Source of the DNA: JAMIFV01 sp035906055
Lineage (GTDB): Bacteria; Pseudomonadota; Alphaproteobacteria; Rickettsiales; JABCZZ01
Length of the DNA stretch: 28,197 nucleotides
Assembly (NCBI GenBank): GCA_035906055.1
Contig: JAMIFV010000055.1
Coordinates: 1-28,197 of the forward strand
Direction: 5' to 3'
Made by a program: the position numbers and the translations under genes
Shown: positions 1 to 7,347 of the stretch, one piece after another
How positions within the stretch are numbered: the stretch's first letter is position 1
Layout of the letters: each line of letters opens with the position of its first letter
Notes under the pieces: model-generated
The model's input: the letters and a program-made list of their open reading frames with translations, nothing else
The model's database searches: none
Told to the model about the DNA's origin: nothing

Positions 1-438
1 CCCTGAAACATCGAGTGCGTTGTAACTACGGTAGCAATCCGTATACACAATGCTGTCAGGCGCTATTTTTCTTATGATAATGGGCATGAGTGTATCGGTT
101 TTGGTATCTGATACTACTCTGGTGAACACCCTGTCCTCGCGTTTCAAGATGCCAAACACGATGACTTTTCCAGCTGCGCCACGGCCACGCTTTCCTTTAC
201 GCGCACCGCCAAAGTAACTCTCATCCAGTTCGATTTCACCACCCAGCATCTCTTCCGCCTGCAGGTCAAGTTGGGCGGCAATCACCTGACGGGTTTTATG
301 GTAAAACAGGATTGCTGTGCGGCGGTTAATACCAAGCAAATCACCTGCCGTTCGGGCTGTCACTTCACCTGCAAAGAATTGCAACAAGGATTCCTGCTGC
401 TTCTTTGATAATTTACATCGTGTTATTCTCATTGGCAT
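1..438 (-). CDS. IS1595-family transposase, N-terminal part (runs off window)
   Basis: This is a DDE-type transposase that catalyses cut-and-paste or copy-in movement of its IS. Translation from ATG at 438 gives MPMRITRCKLSKKQQ, then a helix-turn-helix-like stretch (FFAGEVTARTAGDLLGINRR). The catalytic core begins with GGEIELDESYFGG (first catalytic Asp) and GRGAAGKVIVFGI, and reaches VYTDCYRSY (second catalytic Asp) before the window ends. This order is typical of the ISXO2-like/IS1016 transposase domain. A second in-frame ATG at 432 is an equally good start. No frameshift is seen in the visible 146 codons, so the gene may be intact beyond the edge. It lies downstream of the sugar operon in the same orientation. 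Confidence 0.85.
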   Translation of the reverse strand, partial: MPMRITRCKLSKKQQESLLQFFAGEVTARTAGDLLGINRRTAILFYHKTRQVIAAQLDLQAEEMLGGEIELDESYFGGARKGKRGRGAAGKVIVFGILKREDRVFTRVVSDTKTDTLMPIIIRKIAPDSIVYTDCYRSYNALDVSG

Positions 439-471
439 AAACTAGCACTCCTGCTAATCTACGCCAGCCCC
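1..471 (-). mobile_element. IS1595-family (IS1016/ISXO2-like) insertion sequence, partial
   Basis: This is the right-hand part of an insertion sequence cut by the window edge. It consists of a transposase reading leftwards and a short noncoding end. The outermost bases, read inward from 471, are GGGGCTGGCGTAGATTAG, which I take as the terminal inverted repeat because homology to the transposase stops nearby and IS ends of this group begin with a G-run. The opposite end and the target duplication partner are outside the window. The flanking bases tagataaa just outside (472-479) are the candidate target duplication. Family assignment rests on the transposase; the exact element end is inferred. 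Confidence 0.75.
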
Positions 472-519
472 TAGATAAATGCGCGCGATTATTATTCAAC
501 ATATTGATATTTATTGATT

Positions 520-1809
520 TTATGCGACTGCTTTTATGCCCTGCGCTTGCATGAACTCATCGATGCAGGAAACTACATAGGCGCAGGCCTGCTTGCTTAC
601 CGCATGATGGCACCCCACCGCGAAACCGCGCTTCATGATGCGGTCGCAGTTTTCCAGCGTGCCGGAAACGCGGTGCGCAAACATCTTCAGCGCCGGGTGC
701 TTGGCCATATTGCCCGCGATGATCGGGCGCGTTTCGATGTTCTTGTTGTTGAGGAAGGTCGTGATGTCCTTCGGCGTGAACGGCGCGTTCTCCTTCAGCA
801 CGATGCCCAAGCCGAACCAGCTTGCCATGCTGTTCTTTTCTTCTTCCTGAAAGGCGAACAGGCCGTCATATTTGCCCAACAGCCTGCGGTATTCGTTGCG
901 CGCCTCGCGGCGTGCCTGCACAAAACCGTCAAGGCGCGGCAGTTGCTGCATGCCCATCACGGCCTGCACTTCGGTGGGGCGCAGGTTATAGCCGAGATTG
1001 ACGAAGATGAAGCGCGGGTCGATATCGGGATACTGCGCGATGTATTTTTCTTTTTCGTCCGCCTCGCGTGACCAGCCATGCGCGCGCAACACGCGCAGCA
1101 GCTCCATCATCTCGAAGCTGTTGGTAAAGGTAAGCCCGCCTTCGAACGTGGTGATATGGTGCGAGAAATACAGGCTCATCGTGCCCACATCGCCGATGGT
1201 GCCCACGGCTTTACCCTTGTAGGTGGCGCCCATGGACTCACACGTGTCTTCGATCACATAGAGGTTATGTTTCTTCGCCAGCGCCATGATGGCGTCCATG
1301 TCGCACGGGTTGCCATAGACATGCACCAGCATGATGGCTTTGGTCTTGGGCGTGATGGCGGCTTCGAGCTTTTGCATGTCGAAGTTATAGGTTTCCGCGT
1401 CGCAATCAACGAACACCGGCACAAGGTTGCACTGGATCAGCGGCCATACGGTGGTGGCCCATGAAAGCGCAGGCACGATCACTTCGTCGCCTGCTTTCAT
1501 GTTGTTCTTCCACGCCGGATTGGTAAGCGCGGCAATGGCCAGCAGGTTGGCCGAAGAGCCGGAATTGTTCATGTTGCAGTATTTCGCACCGAAATGCTTT
1601 GCGCATTGTTCCTCGAAGCTGCGCACCTGTTTACCCATCGTCACCATGGTGGAAAGCGACTGGGTTATCATGGCGTTGATCTCCGGTGCCGCAAACGACG
1701 TTTCGTGCAGACGCACTACCGGGTTCTTGGGGTCGAAGCCAAATCTGAAATGCTCGTCGCAGTACGCCTGCACATGCTTGGCAATGGCCTGGAGGTTCTT
1801 GTCGGTCAT
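520..1809 (-). CDS. DegT/DnrJ/EryC1/StrS-family PLP enzyme, probable nucleotide-sugar 3-dehydratase (ColD-like)
   Basis: This 429-residue enzyme has the sugar-aminotransferase fold. The family acts on keto-sugars bound to a nucleotide, for LPS or capsule sugars. Visible landmarks are NSGSSANLLAIAAL (about 82-95, cofactor phosphate site), GDEVIVPALSWATT (107-120), VIEDTCES (185-192, Asp contacting the pyridine ring) and FSHHITTFEGG (215-225). Normal aminotransferases carry the Schiff-base lysine in that last segment. Here it is His217-His218, as in the PMP-dependent 3-dehydratases ColD and RfbH/E1. The cysteine cluster of the iron-sulfur E1 enzymes is not apparent, so ColD is the better comparison. 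It lies 12 nt after the dehydratase gene at 1822-2835, its probable substrate supplier. The exact sugar is unknown. Confidence 0.82.
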   Translation of the reverse strand: MTDKNLQAIAKHVQAYCDEHFRFGFDPKNPVVRLHETSFAAPEINAMITQSLSTMVTMGKQVRSFEEQCAKHFGAKYCNMNNSGSSANLLAIAALTNPAWKNNMKAGDEVIVPALSWATTVWPLIQCNLVPVFVDCDAETYNFDMQKLEAAITPKTKAIMLVHVYGNPCDMDAIMALAKKHNLYVIEDTCESMGATYKGKAVGTIGDVGTMSLYFSHHITTFEGGLTFTNSFEMMELLRVLRAHGWSREADEKEKYIAQYPDIDPRFIFVNLGYNLRPTEVQAVMGMQQLPRLDGFVQARREARNEYRRLLGKYDGLFAFQEEEKNSMASWFGLGIVLKENAPFTPKDITTFLNNKNIETRPIIAGNMAKHPALKMFAHRVSGTLENCDRIMKRGFAVGCHHAVSKQACAYVVSCIDEFMQAQGIKAVA

Positions 1810-1821
1810 GATCTATCTCTG

Positions 1822-2835
1822 TTAGCGGGTAAGGAACTGGTCGCCATTATTAACGCGCGCGCGCCAGTAATCAAGCAGGTCCTGCATGGTCTGGTTAAAG
1901 GAAATTTCCGGTTTCCAGCCTGTATGGCTCTCGAATTTCCGGGTATTGGGCACTTGCAGGTCGGCGTCGATAGGGCGCAGACGCTCCGGGTCGATCTCCA
2001 CTTTAATCTCATTTCGCTTCGCCGAAAGGGAAATCAGGTGGTTGAGCATGTCGCGCACGGAGCAGGTGTACGTGCCGCCGATGTTGTAATACGCGCCCGG
2101 CGTGGGCTTTATCGTCACCAGCATGTAGTATGCGTTTACCGCGTCGCGCACGTCGGCGAAGGTGCGAAGGCTGTCGAGATTGCCCACTTTGATGACCGGC
2201 GCGATCTGGCCGCTCTCGATCATGGCGATCTGCTTGGCGAAGGTGGATTCGGCGAATACGTCGCCACGGCGCGGGCCGGTATGGGTGAACATGCGCGTGG
2301 TCATCACCGTCATGCCGTACGCCTCCGCGTAGTAGCGGCCCACAAGGTCGGTGCCCACTTTGGAAATGGCGTAAGGCGATGCGGGATGGAAGGTGCATTC
2401 CTCGTCGATGGGCAGTTTCTCTTTCGGCACGCGGCCAAATACTTCCGACGACGCGCATACATGCACGATGGCGTCTTTCTTGTGCTGGCGCAATGCTTCC
2501 AGCACACGCGACGTGCCCTGGATGTTTGTCTCATACGTATCCAACGGCGCGGTAAAGCTGGTCTTGGGGTAGCTTTGGGCTGCAAGGTGGAACACGAAAT
2601 CGGGCTTCGTCAGGCGCACCGCTTCATTGATGGAATCGCTGTCGCGCAAATCGCCGTAGACCAGCGAGATGCGTTCCTTGCGGTTTATCTGTGGCAGCAG
2701 ATGCGCGAGGTTGTCCAGCGGCGAGCGCCAGCGGGCGAGGCCGATAATATCCCAGTCGGTTTTCGTGAGCAGGAAATCGGCAAGATGGGAGCCCACCATG
2801 CCGGTGATACCGGTGATAAATGCGCGCTTTTTCAT
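1822..2835 (-). CDS. NAD-dependent sugar epimerase/dehydratase, GDP-mannose 4,6-dehydratase-like
   Basis: This is a 337-residue extended short-chain dehydrogenase. It has the Rossmann motif TGITGMVG (8-15), the catalytic SSE (129-131) and the YAISK pair with Tyr155/Lys159. The segments GLARWRSPLDNLAHL (about 32-46) and THTGPRRGDVFAES resemble GDP-mannose 4,6-dehydratases, which make GDP-4-keto-6-deoxymannose, the substrate of ColD-type dehydratases. Its partner at 520-1809 fits that next step. The start ATG overlaps the stop of the ORF6N gene as ATGA, suggesting translational coupling. Other NDP-hexose dehydratases or epimerases of the same fold cannot be excluded. The later genes expected for colitose (ColC, a transferase) are not in the window. 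Confidence 0.82.
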   Translation of the reverse strand: MKKRAFITGITGMVGSHLADFLLTKTDWDIIGLARWRSPLDNLAHLLPQINRKERISLVYGDLRDSDSINEAVRLTKPDFVFHLAAQSYPKTSFTAPLDTYETNIQGTSRVLEALRQHKKDAIVHVCASSEVFGRVPKEKLPIDEECTFHPASPYAISKVGTDLVGRYYAEAYGMTVMTTRMFTHTGPRRGDVFAESTFAKQIAMIESGQIAPVIKVGNLDSLRTFADVRDAVNAYYMLVTIKPTPGAYYNIGGTYTCSVRDMLNHLISLSAKRNEIKVEIDPERLRPIDADLQVPNTRKFESHTGWKPEISFNQTMQDLLDYWRARVNNGDQFLTR

Positions 2836-3380
2836 AACTCAAAACCTATTTTACGCTTTACCGGCTCCGGCGGTGTTTTAATTCGTTTGATATCGAGTGC
2901 AATTTTCTCAATTTCTTCTACCAGAACCGTAATAATAGAGGATGTGCGTGTTTGTTTTGCCTCAAGTTCCGCCATACGGATGGCGATTTCTTTGTCGGCT
3001 TCCAGTGTTTCACGTAAACGCACAAAGGCGCGCATGATGGAGATATTCATCTGTATGGCGCGCGTGCTGCGTAATACGGAAGAGAGCATAGCAACCCCTT
3101 CTTGTGTAAACATGTAAGGCAAAGCGCCGCCAAGGCTGCGGCGCGATGGTATCACAGATTGTGATACCAGGGCTTCCGCTTCCTTGGTGGTGAGTTGAAA
3201 CATAAAATCTGCTGGGAAACGCCCTTTATTGCGTGAAACCTGTTGCCTGAGGGCGATAGGCTTAACGCCATACAGGGTGGCCAGATCGCGATCCAGCATC
3301 ACGCGTTTTCCACGCAGGACGTAGATATGACGTTCGGCAAAGTGAGAGGCTGAAGATAGCGTTTTTAATGCTTTTTTCAT
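2832..3380 (-). CDS. ORF6N-domain protein
   Basis: This protein has an N-terminal ORF6N domain (about residues 10-100). The motif runs from IYVLRGKRVMLDRDLA through LYGVKPIALRQQVSRN, then RFPADFMFQLT and PYMFTQEGVAMLSSVL. The domain is common in phage antirepressor-like and accessory-region proteins and is thought to bind DNA. The C-terminal third (about 110-182) is a predicted coiled coil of alternating hydrophobic and charged residues. I chose ATG 3380 (MKKALKT) because the alternative at 3416 would add 12 residues outside the domain; neither has a clear Shine-Dalgarno. The stop overlaps the dehydratase start by 4 nt. A palindromic repeat lies about 50 nt upstream. Its role, if any, in sugar-gene expression is unknown. 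Confidence 0.8.
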   Translation of the reverse strand: MKKALKTLSSASHFAERHIYVLRGKRVMLDRDLATLYGVKPIALRQQVSRNKGRFPADFMFQLTTKEAEALVSQSVIPSRRSLGGALPYMFTQEGVAMLSSVLRSTRAIQMNISIMRAFVRLRETLEADKEIAIRMAELEAKQTRTSSIITVLVEEIEKIALDIKRIKTPPEPVKRKIGFEL

Positions 3381-3429
3381 AGCCGCAGGTTTGCCCGCGC
3401 AGGCAAGCCTTGTCAAGCATAAGAACAGC

Positions 3430-3512
3430 TGTCATCCCGTCGAATAACCGGGTTCTGGCCTTGCCGGGACGCATGTTGCCTGGCTGGATCCCGTGACAAG
3501 CACGGGATGACA
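3430..3512. repeat. Palindromic intergenic repeat, TGTCATCCC...GGGATGACA (copy A)
   Basis: An 83-bp element lies between the divergent ORF6N and mntH genes. It begins tgtcatcccg and ends cgggatgaca, with an inner hairpin on the right side (gatcccgtgacaagcacgggat) and a ccgggttc...gccggg pairing on the left. It shares termini and layout with copies at 10538, 15026 and 15777. The arms resemble the dRS3/REP class seen in several proteobacteria. It carries no coding capacity and is probably a non-autonomous mobile element or structured RNA. Confidence 0.75.
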
Positions 3513-3515
3513 AGT

Positions 3516-3539
3516 TATAGGATAAGATAAATACCTATA
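3516..3539. promoter_or_regulatory. Candidate operator upstream of mntH (TATAGG-N12-CCTATA)
   Basis: A perfect 6-bp inverted repeat, TATAGG at 3516-3521 and CCTATA at 3534-3539, is separated by 12 AT-rich bases and ends 9 nt before the mntH ATG. Metal importers of this family are usually repressed by MntR, Mur or Fur, but this sequence does not match a consensus I know. Regulatory function is inferred only from symmetry and position. Confidence 0.35.
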
Positions 3540-3548
3540 TCATTACAT

Positions 3549-4880
3549 ATGCTCCGCGCCTTTCGCTATCGTTTGCCCACCGCTGCCACCGCGCCTTTCT
3601 GCCCCTCGCAGGTGCGCGAAACCGTGCCGGTCGCGCTTTCCGCGCCTGTATTCACGCGCTTCCGGCGTTATGCTGGCATCGGGTTCCTCGTGGCGGTGGG
3701 GTATATGGACCCCGGCAACTGGGCGACCGACATTGAAGCGGGTTCACGTTTCGGTTATGCGCTGCTGTGCGTGATCCTCGCTTCCAGCCTCATCGCCATG
3801 CTGCTGCAGTCGCTTTGCGTGCGCCTCGGCATGGCGTCAGGCAGGGACATCGCGCAGCTCTGCCGCGAGCATTTTCCGCCGCGCGTGAATTTATTCCTCT
3901 GGATGCTGGCACAAATTGCCATCATCGCCTGCGACTTTGCCGAAGTACTGGGCACCGCGCTGGCGCTTAAGCTGCTCTTCGGCCTGCCGCTGGTGCTGGG
4001 CATTGCGATCACGGCGCTCGATACGGTCATCGTGCTGATCATGCAGGGTAAAGGCCAATTGCATGTGGAGCGTTTTGTTGCAGTGCTGATCGCTGTCATC
4101 AGCGCGGCGTTCCTCACCGAGATCCTCATGAGCCAACCTGACTGGCACGGCGTGGCGCTGGGGTTTATTCCCAACCCCGCCATATTTGCCGATCCTGCGG
4201 CATGGATGCTGGCTATCGGAATCTTAGGTGCTACCGTGATGCCGCATAACCTCTATCTGCATTCCTCCGCCGTCACCAGCCGCAAGGTGGCGCATACCGT
4301 GGAGGCAAAATCCGACGCTATCCGCCTGCTCACATGGGATACCATTCTTACGCTCTCCTGCGCGTTCTTCGTGAACGCGGCGATACTGGTGGTCTCCGCC
4401 AGCGTGTTCCATTATTCCGGCCATAACGAGGTGGCTTCCATTGACGACGCGCACAACCTGCTGGCTCCGTTGCTGGGCACGGCATTCGCTGCCACCATTT
4501 TTGCCGTGGCGCTGTTCGCGTCGGGGCAAAGCTCCACCATCACCGGCACGATGGCGGGGCAGATCATACTGGAAGGCTTCCTGAACCTGCGCATTCCCTG
4601 CTGGCAGCAACGGCTCGTCACGCGGTTGTGCGCATTGGTGCCTGCGCTCATCGCCATCAGCATCATGGGCGACGGCGCTATCGGCAAACTGCTCGTGGCC
4701 AGCCAAGTGGTGCTGAGCATGCAACTGCCGTTCGCGGTGGTGCCGCTCATCCTCTTCTGCAGCCGTCGTAGCATCATGGGTGAATGGACGATTGGCGTGG
4801 GTTTGCGCGTTGTTAGCTGGTGCGTAAGCCTGCTCATCATCGCGGCGAATCTGTATCTGATTAAGCAATTATTTTTCTAG
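3549..4880 (+). CDS. mntH: Nramp-family divalent metal (Mn2+/Fe2+) transporter
   Basis: This 443-residue inner-membrane protein imports Mn2+ or Fe2+ with protons. Diagnostic motifs are VGYMDPGNWATDI in helix 1 (Asp-Pro-Gly-Asn metal ligands) and ATVMPHNLYLHSSAV in helix 6 (Met-Pro-His). ASGQSSTITGTMAGQ is the family transport signature. About eleven hydrophobic helices can be counted, normal for the family. The first 40 residues are a basic, Pro-rich cytoplasmic tail longer than that of E. coli MntH. No Shine-Dalgarno precedes ATG 3549, so the start may be further in. It is a single gene, convergent with uup. A symmetric site at 3516-3539 may control it. Confidence 0.9.
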   Translation: MLRAFRYRLPTAATAPFCPSQVRETVPVALSAPVFTRFRRYAGIGFLVAVGYMDPGNWATDIEAGSRFGYALLCVILASSLIAMLLQSLCVRLGMASGRDIAQLCREHFPPRVNLFLWMLAQIAIIACDFAEVLGTALALKLLFGLPLVLGIAITALDTVIVLIMQGKGQLHVERFVAVLIAVISAAFLTEILMSQPDWHGVALGFIPNPAIFADPAAWMLAIGILGATVMPHNLYLHSSAVTSRKVAHTVEAKSDAIRLLTWDTILTLSCAFFVNAAILVVSASVFHYSGHNEVASIDDAHNLLAPLLGTAFAATIFAVALFASGQSSTITGTMAGQIILEGFLNLRIPCWQQRLVTRLCALVPALIAISIMGDGAIGKLLVASQVVLSMQLPFAVVPLILFCSRRSIMGEWTIGVGLRVVSWCVSLLIIAANLYLIKQLFF

Positions 4881-4884
4881 GATT

Positions 4885-4943
4885 GCCGCATGTGCGGAGG
4901 AGTTCTATGCGACGACCCCGCAAGGGGTGAATTGCCGGAGGCA
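4885..4943 (+). other. Structured 3' region of mntH with a perfect-SD mini-ORF (MRRPRKG)
   Basis: Three short hairpins follow one another: CCGCATGTGCGG (about 4887-4898), CCCCGCAAGGGG (4916-4927) and TTGCCGGAGGCAA (about 4932-4944). Between the first two is the ribosome-binding sequence GGAGGAG (4896-4902), then ATG at 4907 opening a seven-codon frame MRRPRKG that stops at 4930. A fourth, stronger hairpin follows at 4945. The arrangement could be a 3'-derived small RNA, a repeat remnant, or a translated micropeptide. Only the sequence features are certain. Confidence 0.4.
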
Positions 4944-4944
4944 A

Positions 4945-4965
4945 GAGGGGAAAGCGTTTCCCCTC
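4945..4965. terminator. Bidirectional hairpin terminator between mntH and uup
   Basis: A perfect 9-bp stem, GAGGGGAAA / TTTCCCCTC, encloses a 3-nt GCG loop and lies between the stops of two convergent genes (4880 and 4974). No strong T-run follows on either strand, so it may act as a weak terminator or a transcript-stabilising end. Confidence 0.6.
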
Positions 4966-4973
4966 ATTAAAAG

Positions 4974-6836
4974 TTAACCGCCGCTTTGCACGCGCTGTTC
5001 TTCCAGTTCCAGCCAGCGATGTTCGGCGGTTTCCAGCTCGGCCTGCGCATTGGCGAAGCGGCGTGAGGCTTTGTCGAACGCTTCCGGGTCTTTGATGTAG
5101 AGCGAGCTGTCTTCAAGCTGCGCTTTCAGCTTTTCTATTTCAGCTTCCAGCGCTTCAATGCGTGCGGGCAATGTTTTAAGTTCATGCACATGCTTGAACG
5201 ACATTTTGCTGCTGGCTTTTTTCGCGGGCGCTTCAGCAGCAGGTGCCGCCACGACTGAAGGCGAAAGGGGGACTACCTTCTCCGCCGCTTTCTGTTTCTC
5301 CTTGAAGCGGATGTAATCCGTGTAGCCGCCGATATGCGATTCCACCACGCCGTCGCCTTCAAAGGCCAGCACTTCGGTCACCGTGCGGTCGAGGAAGTCG
5401 CGGTCATGGCTCACCAGTATCAGCGTGCCCGCATAATCGGCGAGTATCTCCTGCAGCATGTCGAGCGTGTCCATATCGAGGTCGTTGGTCGGCTCGTCGA
5501 GTATCAGCACATTGCCGGGATTGGCCAGCACCTTGGCGAGCAGCAGCCTGTTCTGCTGGCCGCCGGAAAGCGTGCTCACTTTGTCGCGCGCGATCTTGGG
5601 GTCAAACAGGAAAGTTTTGAGATAACCGCATACATGCGTGGACTTTGCTTCCTCCCCGGTGCGGAAGATCACCTGGTCGCCGCCTTCGGGGCAAAGCGTA
5701 TCCCACAGGCTTTTGGTGGGATCGAGTTCGGAGCGGCTCTGGTCGAAATACGAAACCTGCAATGTCTTGCCGCGCCGTATATGGCCGTTATCCTGCGCCA
5801 GTTCGCCGGTCAGCAGCTTTAAAAAAGTGGATTTACCCGAACCGTTGCGCCCCAATATGCCGATGCGGTCGCCGCGCATTACGCGCATGCTGAAATCCTT
5901 GAGGATGGGTAGCGTGGTGCCGTCATTGCGTGTGAAGGATTTATCCACCTGCTTGAATTCCGCCACCAGTTTGGACGCCGTCGCAGGCGTCAGCGGATCA
6001 AGCTCGATCTTGCGCATGCGGTTGTTATAGCTGGCTTTGTCGGTGCGTATCTTTTCGCGCAAACTAAACAATTCGCGCAGGCGGCGCTGGTTGCGTTTGC
6101 GGCGCGCCGATACACCGCCCTGTGTCCATGCCTCTTCCTGCTCCAGCTTTTTCTGCATGTTGTGCAGCTCGCGCGCCTCATGCTCGATGATCTGCTCCGC
6201 CCATTCGTCAAACTCGCTGTAACCCTTGTTAAACGTGCGCACGATGCCACGGTCGATCCAGAACACCTTGCGCGACACGGCGGCAAGGAACGCGCGGTCA
6301 TGGCTAACGCAGAGCAGCGCACCGCGATAAGTGGCAAGGTATTTCTCCAGCCATTCAATGGCGTTGATGTCCAGATGGTTGGTGGGTTCGTCCAGCAGCA
6401 GGATATCCGGCGCCACCACCAGCGCACGCGCAAGCGACGCACGACGGAGTTGCCCGCCGGAAAGTGTCTGCATGAGCGCATTGGGGTCGAGCTCGAACGG
6501 TTCCATCATGCGGTCGGCAAGATGCTGCTTCTCTACTGCGTCGTCGCCGTTGCCAAGCCCTTCCAGCACGAACTCACGCACGGTGTGGGTGTGGTTATAA
6601 AAAACCTTCTGCGCAAGGTAACCGATGCTCAAACCCGGCACGCAGGAGCGTTTGCCTTTATCAAGCTCCAGCTCGTCCATGATAATGCGCATGAGCGTGG
6701 TCTTGCCAGCACCATTTTTACCGACGAGGCAGATTTTGTCGCCGTCATTGATGGTGAGCCTGAGTTCTTCAAATAACGGCTTGCCCCCGAAATGGAGGGA
6801 AACGTCTTCAAGGGTTATGAGTGGGCGAGGGGGCAT
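4974..6836 (-). CDS. uup: ABC-F family ATPase, Uup type
   Basis: This is a soluble ABC-F protein of 620 residues from ATG 6836. The first ABC domain has Walker A GKNGAGKT (39-46), signature LSGGQ and Walker B ILLLDEPTNHLD. A charged linker (about 225-290) precedes a second domain with GRNGSGKS, LSGGQQNR and VLILDEPTNDLD. The C-terminal coiled coil (about 555-615, LPARIEALEAEIEKL onward) is the Uup-type tail that binds nucleic acid. ABC-F proteins act at the ribosomal E-site; Uup is linked to ribosome rescue and to tolerance of DNA damage and transposon excision. I chose 6836 because AGGA lies 7-10 nt before it; longer in-frame starts at 6929 (TTG) and 6875 add non-family residues. No membrane segments are present. 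Confidence 0.9.
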   Translation of the reverse strand: MPPRPLITLEDVSLHFGGKPLFEELRLTINDGDKICLVGKNGAGKTTLMRIIMDELELDKGKRSCVPGLSIGYLAQKVFYNHTHTVREFVLEGLGNGDDAVEKQHLADRMMEPFELDPNALMQTLSGGQLRRASLARALVVAPDILLLDEPTNHLDINAIEWLEKYLATYRGALLCVSHDRAFLAAVSRKVFWIDRGIVRTFNKGYSEFDEWAEQIIEHEARELHNMQKKLEQEEAWTQGGVSARRKRNQRRLRELFSLREKIRTDKASYNNRMRKIELDPLTPATASKLVAEFKQVDKSFTRNDGTTLPILKDFSMRVMRGDRIGILGRNGSGKSTFLKLLTGELAQDNGHIRRGKTLQVSYFDQSRSELDPTKSLWDTLCPEGGDQVIFRTGEEAKSTHVCGYLKTFLFDPKIARDKVSTLSGGQQNRLLLAKVLANPGNVLILDEPTNDLDMDTLDMLQEILADYAGTLILVSHDRDFLDRTVTEVLAFEGDGVVESHIGGYTDYIRFKEKQKAAEKVVPLSPSVVAAPAAEAPAKKASSKMSFKHVHELKTLPARIEALEAEIEKLKAQLEDSSLYIKDPEAFDKASRRFANAQAELETAEHRWLELEEQRVQSGG

Positions 6837-6848
6837 TATATTCCTATC

Positions 6849-6923
6849 ATACTGCAGCCTGACTGCAGTATCCATGCAGACTGTGTAATACTGCCCGATG
6901 AATCCTGCGCTTTTTGCGCAGGA
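6849..6923 (-). promoter_or_regulatory. Leader of uup with two perfect hairpins
   Basis: The transcript leader of uup holds two stems. TCCTGCGC-N5-GCGCAGGA (6903-6923; 8-bp stem) is followed by ATACTGCAG-N5-CTGCAGTAT (6849-6871; 9-bp stem), which ends 12 nt before the start codon. A TTGACA -35-like hexamer lies at 6947-6952 on the minus strand. The layout would suit attenuation or translational control, known for some antibiotic-responsive ABC-F genes, but no peptide or attenuator is proven here. Confidence 0.4.
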
Positions 6924-6946
6924 AGACAACAGTTCCTATGTGAAAA

Positions 6947-6983
6947 TGTCAAGGCGGCAATTTTCTAGAAAATGCAGCACCAA
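6947..6983 (-). repeat. Imperfect direct copy of the nhaA 3' end, distal to the toxin-antitoxin module
   Basis: On the plus strand this reads TGTCAAG, 21 bases, then CAGCACCAA. The 3' end of nhaA at 7690-7724 reads TGTCAAG, 19 bases, then CAGCACCAA, with similar AT-rich hyphenated palindromes between (including attttctagaaaat here). The two copies have the same orientation and bracket the toxin-antitoxin genes. The best explanation is duplication on insertion of the module, but the similarity is short. Confidence 0.5.
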
Positions 6984-7037
6984 CGCCTAAGATTCTGGGG
7001 TATGAGCAGCATCAAACAGCCTGCCAGATAACAGCAC

Positions 7038-7343
7038 CTAACGTGCCAAAGAATGCTTCACTGAAAACTGCAATCCTATCGCGCTCATTACCTTGATAAT
7101 CGTGCCGAATTCGGGGTTCCCTTCAGCGCTGAGCGCCTTATATAAGCTTTCGCGTGAGAGCCCGGCTTTCTTGGCAATTTTGGTCATGCCCCGCGCCCGT
7201 GCCACCGTGCCAAGCGCATGGGCGATGTAGGCGGGATCATCCGTAGCAAGCGCTTCTGCCACATATGTGCTGATGGCTTTATCGCTATCCAGATAATCAG
7301 CGGCATCGAAGCGCGTGGTTTTGATCTTTTTAGCTTTGGCCAT
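7038..7343 (-). CDS. Type II antitoxin, HigA-like helix-turn-helix protein
   Basis: This 101-residue protein matches the addiction-module antidote family paired with HigB-type killer proteins. The N-terminal half (TTRFDAADYLDSDKAISTYV) is the toxin-binding region of the family. The C-terminal half contains the helix-turn-helix MTKIAKKAGLSRESLYKAL, followed by EGNPEFGTIIKVMSAIGLQF. The start at ATG 7343 is supported by AAGGAG at about 10 nt upstream; the longer frame to 7418 would overlap the toxin. It begins 4 nt after the toxin stop, so its ribosome-binding site lies in the toxin's last codons. It is expected to neutralise the toxin and, with it, to bind the palindromes at 7651-7685. Confidence 0.87.
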   Translation of the reverse strand: MAKAKKIKTTRFDAADYLDSDKAISTYVAEALATDDPAYIAHALGTVARARGMTKIAKKAGLSRESLYKALSAEGNPEFGTIIKVMSAIGLQFSVKHSLAR

Positions 7344-7347
7344 ATAT

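Noticed and set aside
1594..3117. Open frame of 507 codons on the plus strand
   Set aside because: It lies antisense to three genes with clear motifs, has no recognisable domain and is explained by GC-rich third positions.
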